Part shown: in pieces, positions 7,515 to 15,196 of the stretch
Position numbering within the stretch: the first letter of the stretch is position 1
Layout: each line of letters starts with the position of its first letter
Origin: Leptotrichia hongkongensis
GTDB taxonomy: Bacteria; Fusobacteriota; Fusobacteriia; Fusobacteriales; Leptotrichiaceae
Length of the DNA: 64,000 nt
Direction of reading: 5' to 3'
Assembly (NCBI RefSeq): GCF_007990635.1
Contig: NZ_AP019846.1
Location: 558,001 to 622,000 of the forward strand
The notes under the pieces: generated by a model
What the model saw: the letters and a program-made list of their open reading frames with translations, nothing else
What the model was told of the DNA's origin: nothing
Database searches by the model: none
Program-made: the position numbers and the translations under genes

Positions 7515-8543
7515 ATGGAAATTGAAAGTAGAAAAGTAAAATATAAAAAGCGTGATAGTAATATGTGGAAAATGTATTCTGGAATAACAATTTTTATAAT
7601 TATAGTGGCATTTTTGTCTTTGAAAATAGGAACTGTGAATATTTCGATAAAAGATATATTTAGAAGTTTTTTAGGCGGGAAAATGAGAGATGAATCGATG
7701 AAATCAATAATAATTGATGTGAGGTTGCCGAGAATTATTATGGCAGTGCTGATAGGAATGTTGCTGGCTAGTTCAGGGGCAGTTGTGCAGTCGGTTTTTC
7801 AGAATCCGTTGGCAGATCCTTATATAATTGGTATTTCGGCTAGTGCTACGCTTGGAGCGGTTATTGCGTATATCTTTAATTTTCCTGATGTCATGTATGG
7901 AATTTGTGGATTTATTGTATCGGTTATCGTGGCATTGATAATTTTTAGGATTTCGAGAAGCAGGACTAGGACAGATGTGGCGGTGCTTCTGATTGTTGGA
8001 ATTGCGATTTCGTCTTTTTTAGGGGCATTTACGTCGTTCAGTATGTATTTGATTGGGCAGGATTCCTTTAGAATAGTAACGTGGATGATGGGATATATGG
8101 GAAGTGCCTCTTGGCTGAAAATCGGAGTTCTTATGATACCGCTTGTAGTTTCTATTGTTTATTTTTATTTGAAAAGATATGAAATGGATTTGTTGATGAG
8201 TGGGGATGAAGAGGCACATTCGCTTGGAGTAGATGTGGATAGGCTGAAAAGGAATTTATTGATTGTTTCGGCACTGATTGTTGGTTTTTCTGTGGCATTT
8301 ACTGGAATGATAGGATTTGTTGGGCTTATTGCACCGCATACGGTAAGGCTCGTGCTAAAAAGTGGAAGTAATACTAGGTTACTGCCTTTAGCAACATTGG
8401 GTGGAGGGCTGTTTTTGCTGATTTGTGATACGATTGGACGCACAATTTTGGCGCCGACGGAAATTCCGATAGGAGTGGTAACTTCATTTTTTGGAGCACC
8501 ATTTTTTCTATATTTGGCGATAAGAAGGAAAAAAGGTGGATAG
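7515..8543 (+). CDS. FecCD-family ABC permease (HmuU-like, heme)
   Basis: A 342-residue polytopic permease of the iron/heme/cobalamin type. About nine or ten hydrophobic helices are visible from residue 22. Family blocks include RLPRIIMAVLIGMLLASSGAVVQSVFQNPLADPYIIGIS near the N-terminus. The ATPase-coupling region and C-terminal motif are GMIGFVGLIAPHTVRLVLKSG. It would form the inner-membrane channel with the ATPase encoded next, whose ribosome site overlaps this gene's end. FecCD permeases do not reveal their ligand; heme is inferred from the TonB receptor upstream and heme-degrading enzymes downstream. Confidence 0.9.
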   Translation: MEIESRKVKYKKRDSNMWKMYSGITIFIIIVAFLSLKIGTVNISIKDIFRSFLGGKMRDESMKSIIIDVRLPRIIMAVLIGMLLASSGAVVQSVFQNPLADPYIIGISASATLGAVIAYIFNFPDVMYGICGFIVSVIVALIIFRISRSRTRTDVAVLLIVGIAISSFLGAFTSFSMYLIGQDSFRIVTWMMGYMGSASWLKIGVLMIPLVVSIVYFYLKRYEMDLLMSGDEEAHSLGVDVDRLKRNLLIVSALIVGFSVAFTGMIGFVGLIAPHTVRLVLKSGSNTRLLPLATLGGGLFLLICDTIGRTILAPTEIPIGVVTSFFGAPFFLYLAIRRKKGG

Positions 8544-8544
8544 A

Positions 8545-9345
8545 ATGAGTAGTGGAAATAATAATTCAGAAATTTCGATAGAAAATGTAAGTTTTAGCTA
8601 TGATAATTCCCAAAAAAAGATAATAGATGGCTTAAATATAAATATAAAGAAAGGCGAATTTGTTGGGCTTCTTGGTGCAAATGGGAGTGGAAAATCGACG
8701 CTTTTGAAAATGATTATGAAATATTTTCCTATAGAAACTGGGAATATTGAAATTTCTGACAAAAATATCAGTTTGTATAGTCCTAAGGAAATGGCAAAAA
8801 TAATAAGTTTTGTTCCTCAAAAGTCGGCTTTGAATATGCCGATAAATGTAATCGAAATGGTTTATATGGGACGTACACCACATATTAAGAATAAGTGGAC
8901 TGGGTTTGATAAGGAAGATGAGCGGAAGGTAAATGAGATTTTGGAAAAGTTGCGACTTGAAAAATTTAGGGACAGATCGATTTTTTCACTTTCAGGTGGA
9001 GAATTTCAGCGTGTTCTGCTGGCAAGGGCATTGGTGCAGGAAACGAGGATTATTTTACTGGATGAGCCGACTTCTGCATTGGATATGAATTATGCTCTTG
9101 AAATTATGAAGCTTACATCGGATTTTGTGAAGGAGAAAAAGATTACGGCTGTGATGGTTTTACACGATCTGAATCTAGCTTCGATGTATTGTGATAATGT
9201 GATGTTTTTAAAGGATGGAAAAATTGCATATTCAGGGAGTCCAAAGGAGCTTTACAAAAAGGAGATTTTTTCTGAAATTTATGGATTTGAATGTGAAATT
9301 GTGGAAAATAGCGGATTTTTGTATGTAATACCTAAAAAAATTTAA
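8545..9345 (+). CDS. ABC transporter ATPase (HmuV-like, heme)
   Basis: A 266-residue ATPase pairing with the preceding permease. The Walker A motif is GANGSGKST, the signature LSGGEFQRVLLARAL, Walker B IILLDEPTSALD, and the switch His is in VLHDLNLAS. I use ATG 8545, five nt after AAGGTGG. The in-frame GTG at 8536 lies inside that ribosome site. The start is one base after the permease stop, so the two are translationally coupled. The motif order and length fit FepC/BtuD/HmuV ATPases, which energise uptake of iron complexes, heme or B12 across the inner membrane. Confidence 0.9.
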   Translation: MSSGNNNSEISIENVSFSYDNSQKKIIDGLNINIKKGEFVGLLGANGSGKSTLLKMIMKYFPIETGNIEISDKNISLYSPKEMAKIISFVPQKSALNMPINVIEMVYMGRTPHIKNKWTGFDKEDERKVNEILEKLRLEKFRDRSIFSLSGGEFQRVLLARALVQETRIILLDEPTSALDMNYALEIMKLTSDFVKEKKITAVMVLHDLNLASMYCDNVMFLKDGKIAYSGSPKELYKKEIFSEIYGFECEIVENSGFLYVIPKKI

Positions 9346-9363
9346 TAGGAAAGGATTGGAAAA

Positions 9364-10227
9364 ATGAAAAAAATAATAAGAAATTCTTTTTATTTGGCAT
9401 TGCTAATTATTTCAATGTTTATAATTTCTTGTGCAAAGAAAAATGCTGGAAATGGTAAAAAGGAGGAAAATAAAGAATATAATAGGATTGTTGTGCTGGA
9501 TCCTGCGACTGTTGAAATGATTTATATGCTTGGAGCAGAAGATAAAATCGTGGGAGTTGCTAATTTGGAGCGTTCAAAGGTGTGGCCTGAAGAAAAGGTT
9601 GCAAAACTTGAGAGTGTGGGAACTTTTATGAAGCCATCGCTTGAAAAAATAATTGCCCTAAAGCCTGATTTGGTTATAATGTCAGCTCTTACAGATGACA
9701 ACCTTAATAATGGGCTTAAATCAAATAACATTGAAGCAAAAAGAATTCAGGCAAATTCGATAGAAGAAATATTTACCAATTTTATGGAAGTAGCAAAAAT
9801 GCTGGGGAAAGAAAATGAAGCAAATAAAATAATTGCTGAAAAAAGAGCAAAGCTGGAAGAAATTAAAAAGATGGCAGCAATCAATAAAAAAGGGCTGTTT
9901 GTTATGTCAGCTTCACCGCTTATGGTGTTTGGAAACGATAATTTACCAAATGATATAATGAAATTGTTGAATATTAAGAATATCGCAGAAAATCAGAAGG
10001 GGAGAAATCCAATTGTAACACCTGAATTTATAATGAAGGAAAATCCAGACATTATAATTACGTTATTACCAAACCCAGCTCAAATTGTGGCTACAAATCC
10101 ACAGTTAAAAAACGTAAATGCAATAAAAAATAACAAATTTATTGTTGTAAATTCATCACAGATTTTAAGAGGTTCACCAAGAACTATTGATCAGATTGAA
10201 GAAATTACAAAAGCAGTTACAAAGTAA
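9364..10227 (+). CDS. ABC substrate-binding lipoprotein (HmuT-like)
   Basis: A 287-residue periplasmic-binding lipoprotein of the BtuF/FepB/HmuT class. The signal peptide ends in the lipobox FIISC, with the lipidated Cys at about residue 23. The mature part shows RIVVLDPATVEMIYMLGAEDKIVGV and the helical-backbone features of class III binding proteins, with KPDLVI and NPDIIITL at the lobe cores. It would deliver ligand from the TonB receptor to the permease. Eighteen nt separate it from the ATPase gene. Heme as ligand is inferred from context; no axial ligand can be assigned with confidence. Confidence 0.88.
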   Translation: MKKIIRNSFYLALLIISMFIISCAKKNAGNGKKEENKEYNRIVVLDPATVEMIYMLGAEDKIVGVANLERSKVWPEEKVAKLESVGTFMKPSLEKIIALKPDLVIMSALTDDNLNNGLKSNNIEAKRIQANSIEEIFTNFMEVAKMLGKENEANKIIAEKRAKLEEIKKMAAINKKGLFVMSASPLMVFGNDNLPNDIMKLLNIKNIAENQKGRNPIVTPEFIMKENPDIIITLLPNPAQIVATNPQLKNVNAIKNNKFIVVNSSQILRGSPRTIDQIEEITKAVTK

Positions 10228-10272
10228 TATTCTGAGGAAAATTTATTAAATTAAAATAGAAGGAGTAAAGAA

Positions 10273-11052
10273 ATGGATATAAGCATAGAAAGAATTTTGG
10301 ATCATATGAATAACGATCATGGGGATGTTTTGCCTTTGTATGTAAGGCATTTTTGCAAGAGAGAAGATGTGAAGGAAGCAAAACTGATTGATGTGAATGA
10401 AGAGGGGATGACTTTGCTTGTGAACGGCAATGAGAGAGTTCGGATTAAATTTACGAAAAAAATTGATTTTAAAGGAATCCATCTGGAAATGATAAAGATG
10501 GCAAAGATTGCAAGAAGAGCCTTGAATGTTCCTGCACCTGAGCATTATAAGGATAAAGGGCATCAGGAAGAAGAAAAAATGAAAATGGAAATAAGTGATT
10601 TTATTGGAAATTTCAAATCGGTTATAATTGGAACTGTGTCGGAAGAAGGGGAGCCGAATGCAAGTTATGCACCATTTTTTAAATATCATGGGGACAGTTA
10701 TATGTATATTAATGAAACAGAAGTCTATTTTGAAAATTTTAAGAAAAATAGGAAAGCAAGTTTGCTGTTTATTCAGGATGAAGGGCAGGCAATGGTGGCG
10801 TCAATGCGACAAAGAGTTACATACAATACAGAAATTCAATTTTTAGAAAAAAATGATTACTATAACGAAATTTTAGATGAATTTCAAAAAAATGACTTTT
10901 CAATACAAATGACTAGAAATGTGCCAGTTTTTCATTTGGTAAGGGCAAAATTGGCAAGTGGAAGATATGTGAAAGGGCCTAGACAGGCTTTTGACATCAC
11001 AAAGGACAGAAGAATCGTGGGAGTTACGCTGGGAACGTTGGAAAACAGCTGA
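10273..11052 (+). CDS. hugZ: HugZ-family heme oxygenase
   Basis: A 259-residue HugZ-type protein: an N-terminal DUF2470-like section (ERILDHMNNDHGDVLPLYVRHF) followed by a PNPOx-like split barrel. Blocks matching remembered Helicobacter/Campylobacter HugZ are SYAPFFKYHGDSYMYINE, LLFIQDEGQA, RQRVTYNTEIQFLEK and FHLVRAKLASGRYVKGPRQAFDI. HugZ enzymes open the heme ring with oxygen and release iron. The C-terminus here ends VTLGTLENS and lacks the His-containing tail that carries the distal heme ligand in H. pylori HugZ. Heme binding, or even a non-oxygenase role, may therefore differ. It is embedded in the heme operon. Confidence 0.85.
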   Translation: MDISIERILDHMNNDHGDVLPLYVRHFCKREDVKEAKLIDVNEEGMTLLVNGNERVRIKFTKKIDFKGIHLEMIKMAKIARRALNVPAPEHYKDKGHQEEEKMKMEISDFIGNFKSVIIGTVSEEGEPNASYAPFFKYHGDSYMYINETEVYFENFKKNRKASLLFIQDEGQAMVASMRQRVTYNTEIQFLEKNDYYNEILDEFQKNDFSIQMTRNVPVFHLVRAKLASGRYVKGPRQAFDITKDRRIVGVTLGTLENS

Positions 11053-11058
11053 AAAGAA

Positions 11059-12423
11059 ATGCCAAAGGAAATGCGAAAAGGTAAAATTTCAGAGCCAAAT
11101 CTAGAGGAGCAGGGAATTTTTGCAAAGAGATTTAAGTCACATAATGATTCGGCAGGGATTGTGTCAGATTATTTTCGGAAAAATAAGAAATTTGGAACAG
11201 AAGAAGAGTTGCTGGAAAGAATGGAGAAACCTGCGGAAAATGAACTTGGAACAATTTACGTCCATACTCCATACTGCGATAAAATCTGTTCATTTTGCAA
11301 CTTGAATCGAAAGCAGATTGACAATGATTTGGAAGATTACACAAGTTTTCTTGTCTCAGAGTTTGAAAAATACGGAAAGACGCCTTATATGAAAAGTAAA
11401 AAAATAAATGTAATTTTCTTTGGCGGTGGAACGCCAACTATTTATAAGGAGCATCAGCTGGAACGAATTTTAAAGGCTATAAATGATAACTTTACGTTAA
11501 CAGACGACTGTGAATTTACACTTGAAACAACATTGCACAACTTGAATCCAAAGAAAATAAAAATTCTGGAAAAAGGTGGAGTAAATCGGCTAAGTGTTGG
11601 AATTCAGACTTTTTCTGACAGAGGAAGGAAGATTCTGAACAGGACTTTTTTAAAGGAAGAAACTGTAAAAAGGTTGAAAAATCTTAAAGAAAGTTTTAGT
11701 GGAATGGTTTGTACTGATATAATTTACAATTATCCCGATGAAACGGTTGAGGAGGTGCTGGAAGATGCGAGAATTGTTAAGGAGCTTAAAATTGACAGCA
11801 CAAGTTTTTATTCACTTATGATTTATGAAGGCTCTCAAATGTCTAAGGATATACGAAATAACACGCTGGAGCTGAATTATGAACTGGAAAAAGACTTTGA
11901 ACTGCATGACGCTTTTCTTAAAAGTATGCTTGAAAGTGGAGATTATGAAGTGATGGAGCATACAAAGATTGTTAGAAAAGGAAGAGATGAGTATAGGTAT
12001 ATAAGAAACACACATCAGGGAAAGGATATTCTGCCGATTGGAGTGGGTGCAGGCGGTAAAATTGATAATTTTGAAATTTTTAGATTGAGTCAGGACAAGG
12101 CATTTTATGCAATTTCTTCAGATGAAAATGAGAAGAAAATGAAAAGGATAAGCGGAATTTTACAATATCCAGAAGTTTATTTTGACAAATTAAAAGAATA
12201 TGTTTCAGATGAAATGTTTGATGAGATTTATAAGATTTTTGAAAATTTTGAAAAAAAAGGATACTTGAAAATTTATGACACTCACACAGAACTCACTCCA
12301 GAAGGAATTTTCTGGGGAAACAACATAAGTGCGACAATATTAAAAAAATGTTTAGGAGGTGCAAAAGATGTCAAGTCTAGTAGTCTTTTCCACATCAACA
12401 GGAAACACAAAAAAAATAGCTGA
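11059..12423 (+). CDS. hutW: Anaerobic heme-degrading radical SAM methyltransferase (HutW/ChuW/HmuW)
   Basis: A 454-residue radical SAM enzyme. The [4Fe-4S] motif is CDKICSFC (Cys 73, 77, 80) and the SAM-binding segment is FFGGGTPT. An N-terminal extension (FAKRFKSHND) precedes the HemN-like core. In the family (E. coli ChuW, F. nucleatum HmuW) it methylates and opens heme without oxygen, releasing iron and anaerobilin. The start at 11059 has a weak ribosome site and lies 6 nt after hugZ, suggesting coupling. The 3' end overlaps the flavodoxin gene by 56 nt. One A fewer in the A7 tract near 12343-12349 would instead stop it right at the flavodoxin ribosome site. Confidence 0.9.
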   Translation: MPKEMRKGKISEPNLEEQGIFAKRFKSHNDSAGIVSDYFRKNKKFGTEEELLERMEKPAENELGTIYVHTPYCDKICSFCNLNRKQIDNDLEDYTSFLVSEFEKYGKTPYMKSKKINVIFFGGGTPTIYKEHQLERILKAINDNFTLTDDCEFTLETTLHNLNPKKIKILEKGGVNRLSVGIQTFSDRGRKILNRTFLKEETVKRLKNLKESFSGMVCTDIIYNYPDETVEEVLEDARIVKELKIDSTSFYSLMIYEGSQMSKDIRNNTLELNYELEKDFELHDAFLKSMLESGDYEVMEHTKIVRKGRDEYRYIRNTHQGKDILPIGVGAGGKIDNFEIFRLSQDKAFYAISSDENEKKMKRISGILQYPEVYFDKLKEYVSDEMFDEIYKIFENFEKKGYLKIYDTHTELTPEGIFWGNNISATILKKCLGGAKDVKSSSLFHINRKHKKNS

Positions 12424-12883
12424 TGCCATTTTTTCAGCCTTAAAGGATACAAATAAAAAAATAGTGGATGTGAATGAAATAAATAAAGTAAATGTCAATA
12501 AATTTGACAAAATTATTATTGGAGGCTGGATTGATAAAGGAGAAATTGATGAAAAAGCCAAAGAATTTGTGACTAAGCTAAAAAATAAAAAACTTGGACT
12601 TTTTGTAACAATGGGTGGAAATCCAGAAACAGACAGAGCAAAAAACTGCTTTCAGGAAATAAAAAAATCATTGGAAAAAAATGGAAACATTGTAGAAAAA
12701 ACATTTGTATGTCAAGGTGCAATTGATCCTGATCTAATAAATAAATTTCGTAAAATGACAAAACAAGGTATAGCGGGGCCTTTTGCAGCAACTCCAGAAA
12801 GAGAAGCCAGATGGGCAGAAGCGGCAAAACATCCAGACGAAAAGGATATTGAAAATGCTAAGAGAATATTTGGAGGATTGTAA
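12368..12883 (+). CDS. hmuF: Flavodoxin-family protein, HmuF-like (anaerobilin reductase/heme trafficking)
   Basis: A 171-residue flavodoxin fold. The FMN phosphate loop is STSTGNTKKIAD near the N-terminus, followed by IIIGGWIDKG and LFVTMGG at the later FMN loops. The tail GPFAATPEREARWAEAAKHP is unlike housekeeping flavodoxins. In F. nucleatum a flavodoxin of this kind (HmuF), next to the radical SAM enzyme HmuW, traffics heme and reduces anaerobilin. Position and length support the same role here. Start at ATG 12368 is set by AGGAGG at 12354-12359; the GTG at 12359 lies within that site. Its 5' end overlaps hutW, so translation is coupled. Confidence 0.82.
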   Translation: MSSLVVFSTSTGNTKKIADAIFSALKDTNKKIVDVNEINKVNVNKFDKIIIGGWIDKGEIDEKAKEFVTKLKNKKLGLFVTMGGNPETDRAKNCFQEIKKSLEKNGNIVEKTFVCQGAIDPDLINKFRKMTKQGIAGPFAATPEREARWAEAAKHPDEKDIENAKRIFGGL

Positions 12884-12913
12884 AATTAAGAATAAAAATA
12901 AGGGGGGGAAATT

Positions 12914-13273
12914 GTGAAAATAATTTATGTAATTGCAGGATTACTGGCAGTAGCGTTGGGATTTGTAGGAGCTTTTCTGCCAGGGTTGCCGACGACACCA
13001 TTTTTATTATTAGCTAGCTTCTGCTTTGCAAAAGGCTCAAGGCGATTTGACAGATGGTTCAAATCAACAAAGCTGTATAAAAACTATCTGGAAGACTTTG
13101 AAAAAAATAAAAGTATGAGTTTAAAAGCCAAAATAGGAATATTACTTTTTTCAAGCGGAATGATGCTATTTCCAATAATTAAATTTAGTAATCCTTATGT
13201 AAGAAGCGCATTTGTTTTGCTGGAAGTTTTTAAATATTACTATTTTATTTTTAAAATAAAAACAAAATTTTAA
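12914..13273 (+). CDS. DUF454 (YbaN-like) small membrane protein
   Basis: A 119-residue protein of the DUF454/YbaN family. Two or three hydrophobic segments (residues 2-22, 30-45 and about 75-95) surround the signature GFVGAFLPGLPTTPFLLLASFCFAKGS. The start is GTG with a strong AGGGGGG site. It is the last gene of the heme cluster, 30 nt after hmuF. The function of the family is unknown. Its association with heme genes here may be meaningful, but I cannot assign a reaction. Confidence 0.8.
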   Translation: MKIIYVIAGLLAVALGFVGAFLPGLPTTPFLLLASFCFAKGSRRFDRWFKSTKLYKNYLEDFEKNKSMSLKAKIGILLFSSGMMLFPIIKFSNPYVRSAFVLLEVFKYYYFIFKIKTKF

Positions 13274-13584
13274 GACAAGTGAAACAAATGTCTTTCCTTT
13301 GCATCCTTAACTTGTTTGATGCTATTTTTATTATATTTTTCATTTCATAAAGTCATTATAAATTCAAATAAAAGTTGTAGTCTAGTCGTAGGCGCAGGAT
13401 TTGTGGCAATAAGCATTCCTGAGAAAACTAAATAAAGAAAAAATTTAAAAATTATAAAAAATATTTATTAGTAATGATTACTTGATATATTTCAAATAAA
13501 AATAATACTTAAGAATAAATTTTTTTTAAAATATGATATAATAACAAAAAAAATTAGTAAACAAAAATTGGGGAAAATAAAGAG
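13274..13584 (+). other. Gene-free stretch after the heme operon with a short ORF remnant
   Basis: About 310 nt. A 36-codon frame from 13319 ends in VVGAGFVAISIPEKTK and may be the tail of a decayed membrane protein. No ribosome site is seen. The promoter of the next gene lies at the 3' end. Confidence 0.35.
13534..13542 (+). promoter_or_regulatory. Extended -10 promoter of the TPR-like gene
   Basis: TGATATAAT (13534-13542) is a full extended -10. No good -35 is seen. It lies 42 nt before the ATG at 13585. Confidence 0.55.
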
Positions 13585-14853
13585 ATGAAAAATTATTTAA
13601 AAGGTATAAATCAAAGACTTGGAAATATTTTTATAAATGTTCGGACTTTGGAGGAATTGGAAAAAAAGACAAAAAGTGTGGTAAATGAAGAGGAGAATGT
13701 ATTTGAGTACAATCAGAATGTTAAAAAAGTTAATGATTTTATAAAAAAGGGAGAATTTAAAAGGGCGAGAAGTGTTTTGGAAGAGATGAAGGGGCTTCAT
13801 CGGATGGGGTACTATGAGCTTGGGAAGTATTATTATTTTTGTGAGAGGGATTTGAGCAAGGCAGAGAGCAATTTGTATATTGCATTTGAAAATGGGATTA
13901 TAAAGGCTGGATATTGTTTAGGTCTGTTAGAGGAAAAGAGCGGAAATATAAACTTGGCTAGAAACTGGTATGTTACCAGTTTTAATTTTTCTGAGAAGTC
14001 TGTTATGAAGCTGTTTTATTTTGCGATAAGAGAACAAAATTTCTGGGCAATAGATGGATATTTTTATTATTTGTTGCAATACGGCGAGAGTGCTAAAAAT
14101 CTGTATGAATTTGCCAAATATTATTTTTGGAGAAATGATGCTGAAAAAATAAAGGAAATTCAGAATAAACTGCTGAATGAAAGCCAGATTTTGTATTTAA
14201 CAAAAGAAATTTTATATAATGTCGAATGTATGCTCGGAGATGAAAAGAGCAGGGAATACATAAAGTTTGTGGAAAATGCTAAAAATCTTGAAAAATTGGG
14301 TGAAGTTGAGAAAGCGGAGAAATTTTATAAAAAATCCGTTGAATACAACGAATATGGAAATGTAGAAATAGCTAAATTTTATGGAAAATTCGCAGAATCT
14401 GATAAATATAAAAAGTTAAAAGAAATTTTTAAAAATAATTTTTTAAGAGAAATACGTTCAGAAGTATCTTATCAGCTTGGAAAGTACAGTGAACATCAAA
14501 ACAATCTTTACGATGCGATAAACTGGTACGAAATATCTGCAAAAAATGAGAATTATAAATCTTTCTATAAACTTTCAAAATTACAAAATCCAAAATTTTC
14601 TGAAACAGAAACAAATTTACAGGATAACTATTTTAAATATCTAAAAAGCTCTGCAGATTTAGGATATGGACTAGCAATGATTGAAGTGGCACTTGATTCT
14701 CATTTGAACAGTCTGGAAAGTTTTGAGATGGCAGAGAAGATTTTGACACAGAATAATATTTTTGAACTGACAAAGGCAATAATGAATAAGGCAAAAATGA
14801 TTTATTTTGGAAATGAAATTAGGGAAGTTCTAGAAATAAATTACGAAGAGTAG
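13585..14853 (+). CDS. TPR/Sel1-like repeat protein of unknown function
   Basis: A 422-residue soluble protein with no signal peptide. Several 34-40 residue helical repeats are recognisable: LGKYYYFCERDLSKAESNLYIAFENG, LEKLGEVEKAEKFYKKSVEYNEYGNVEIAKFYGKF and LGKYSEHQNNLYDAINWYEISAKNENYKSFYKL. The alternating small, aromatic and acidic positions fit TPR or Sel1-like solenoids, which usually bind other proteins. The first 60 residues may be a coiled coil. No catalytic motif was seen. It appears to be a single-gene unit with its own promoter, followed by a shared bidirectional terminator. Confidence 0.75.
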   Translation: MKNYLKGINQRLGNIFINVRTLEELEKKTKSVVNEEENVFEYNQNVKKVNDFIKKGEFKRARSVLEEMKGLHRMGYYELGKYYYFCERDLSKAESNLYIAFENGIIKAGYCLGLLEEKSGNINLARNWYVTSFNFSEKSVMKLFYFAIREQNFWAIDGYFYYLLQYGESAKNLYEFAKYYFWRNDAEKIKEIQNKLLNESQILYLTKEILYNVECMLGDEKSREYIKFVENAKNLEKLGEVEKAEKFYKKSVEYNEYGNVEIAKFYGKFAESDKYKKLKEIFKNNFLREIRSEVSYQLGKYSEHQNNLYDAINWYEISAKNENYKSFYKLSKLQNPKFSETETNLQDNYFKYLKSSADLGYGLAMIEVALDSHLNSLESFEMAEKILTQNNIFELTKAIMNKAKMIYFGNEIREVLEINYEE

Positions 14854-14897
14854 AATGCAAATACCATAAAAATACTGTTTGAAAATGAGAAAAAAAG

Positions 14898-14929
14898 AAA
14901 ATCTAATATTTTCAAATAATTAAAATATA
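14898..14929 (+). repeat. Dispersed intergenic repeat, type 2, copy 1
   Basis: A 32-nt core (AAAATCTAATATTTT then AAATAATTAAAATATA) is identical at 31 of 32 positions to 20710-20741. It is followed in both places by T-rich DNA and TTTTTAAAC. Here CTGTTTgAAAA (14873-14883) and TTTTtAAACAG (14938-14948) flank it as inverted arms, so the element could fold as a hairpin. Confidence 0.5.
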
Positions 14930-15021
14930 ATTTTCACTTTTTAAACAGAGTCTACCATAAACTAATCCGTCGGAGCATTTGGTATTAAGATTATTTTTAA
15001 AATTATTATTACTTAAAATAG

Positions 15022-15064
15022 AAAAAACCGTTTTAAATGAATTAATCAAATAAGACGGTTTTTT
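15022..15064. terminator. Bidirectional terminator between the TPR gene and fruA
   Basis: AAAAAACCGTTTTA (15022-15035) pairs with TAAGACGGTTTTTT (15051-15064): 14 pairs, one of them G-T. A and T runs on both sides let it end both converging units. Confidence 0.85.
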
Positions 15065-15080
15065 GTTATTTATTATAAAA

Positions 15081-15186
15081 TATACTCAAACCTATTTAAA
15101 ATTAAACTACTAAAAATTATATAAATTTAGTGTTTGAGTAAAATAGTCATAACTTTTGAGTTTAGTTTTAAAGCAGTTTTACTATA
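15081..15186 (+). repeat. Dispersed inverted-repeat element, type 1, copy 1
   Basis: A 106-nt intergenic element about 80 percent identical to 41501-41605. Its ends are imperfect inverted repeats sharing TATA, TTTAAAA and AACT blocks over about 29 nt. The shared interior is GTTTGAGTAAAATAGT then AACTTTTGAGTT. It lies between the terminator and the fruA stop. It encodes nothing and resembles a MITE. Confidence 0.6.
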
Positions 15187-15196
15187 TATTTAAATT

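Noticed and set aside
13319-13429. 36-codon ORF ending VVGAGFVAISIPEKTK
   Set aside because: No ribosome site and no recognisable family. I list it only as a possible remnant.
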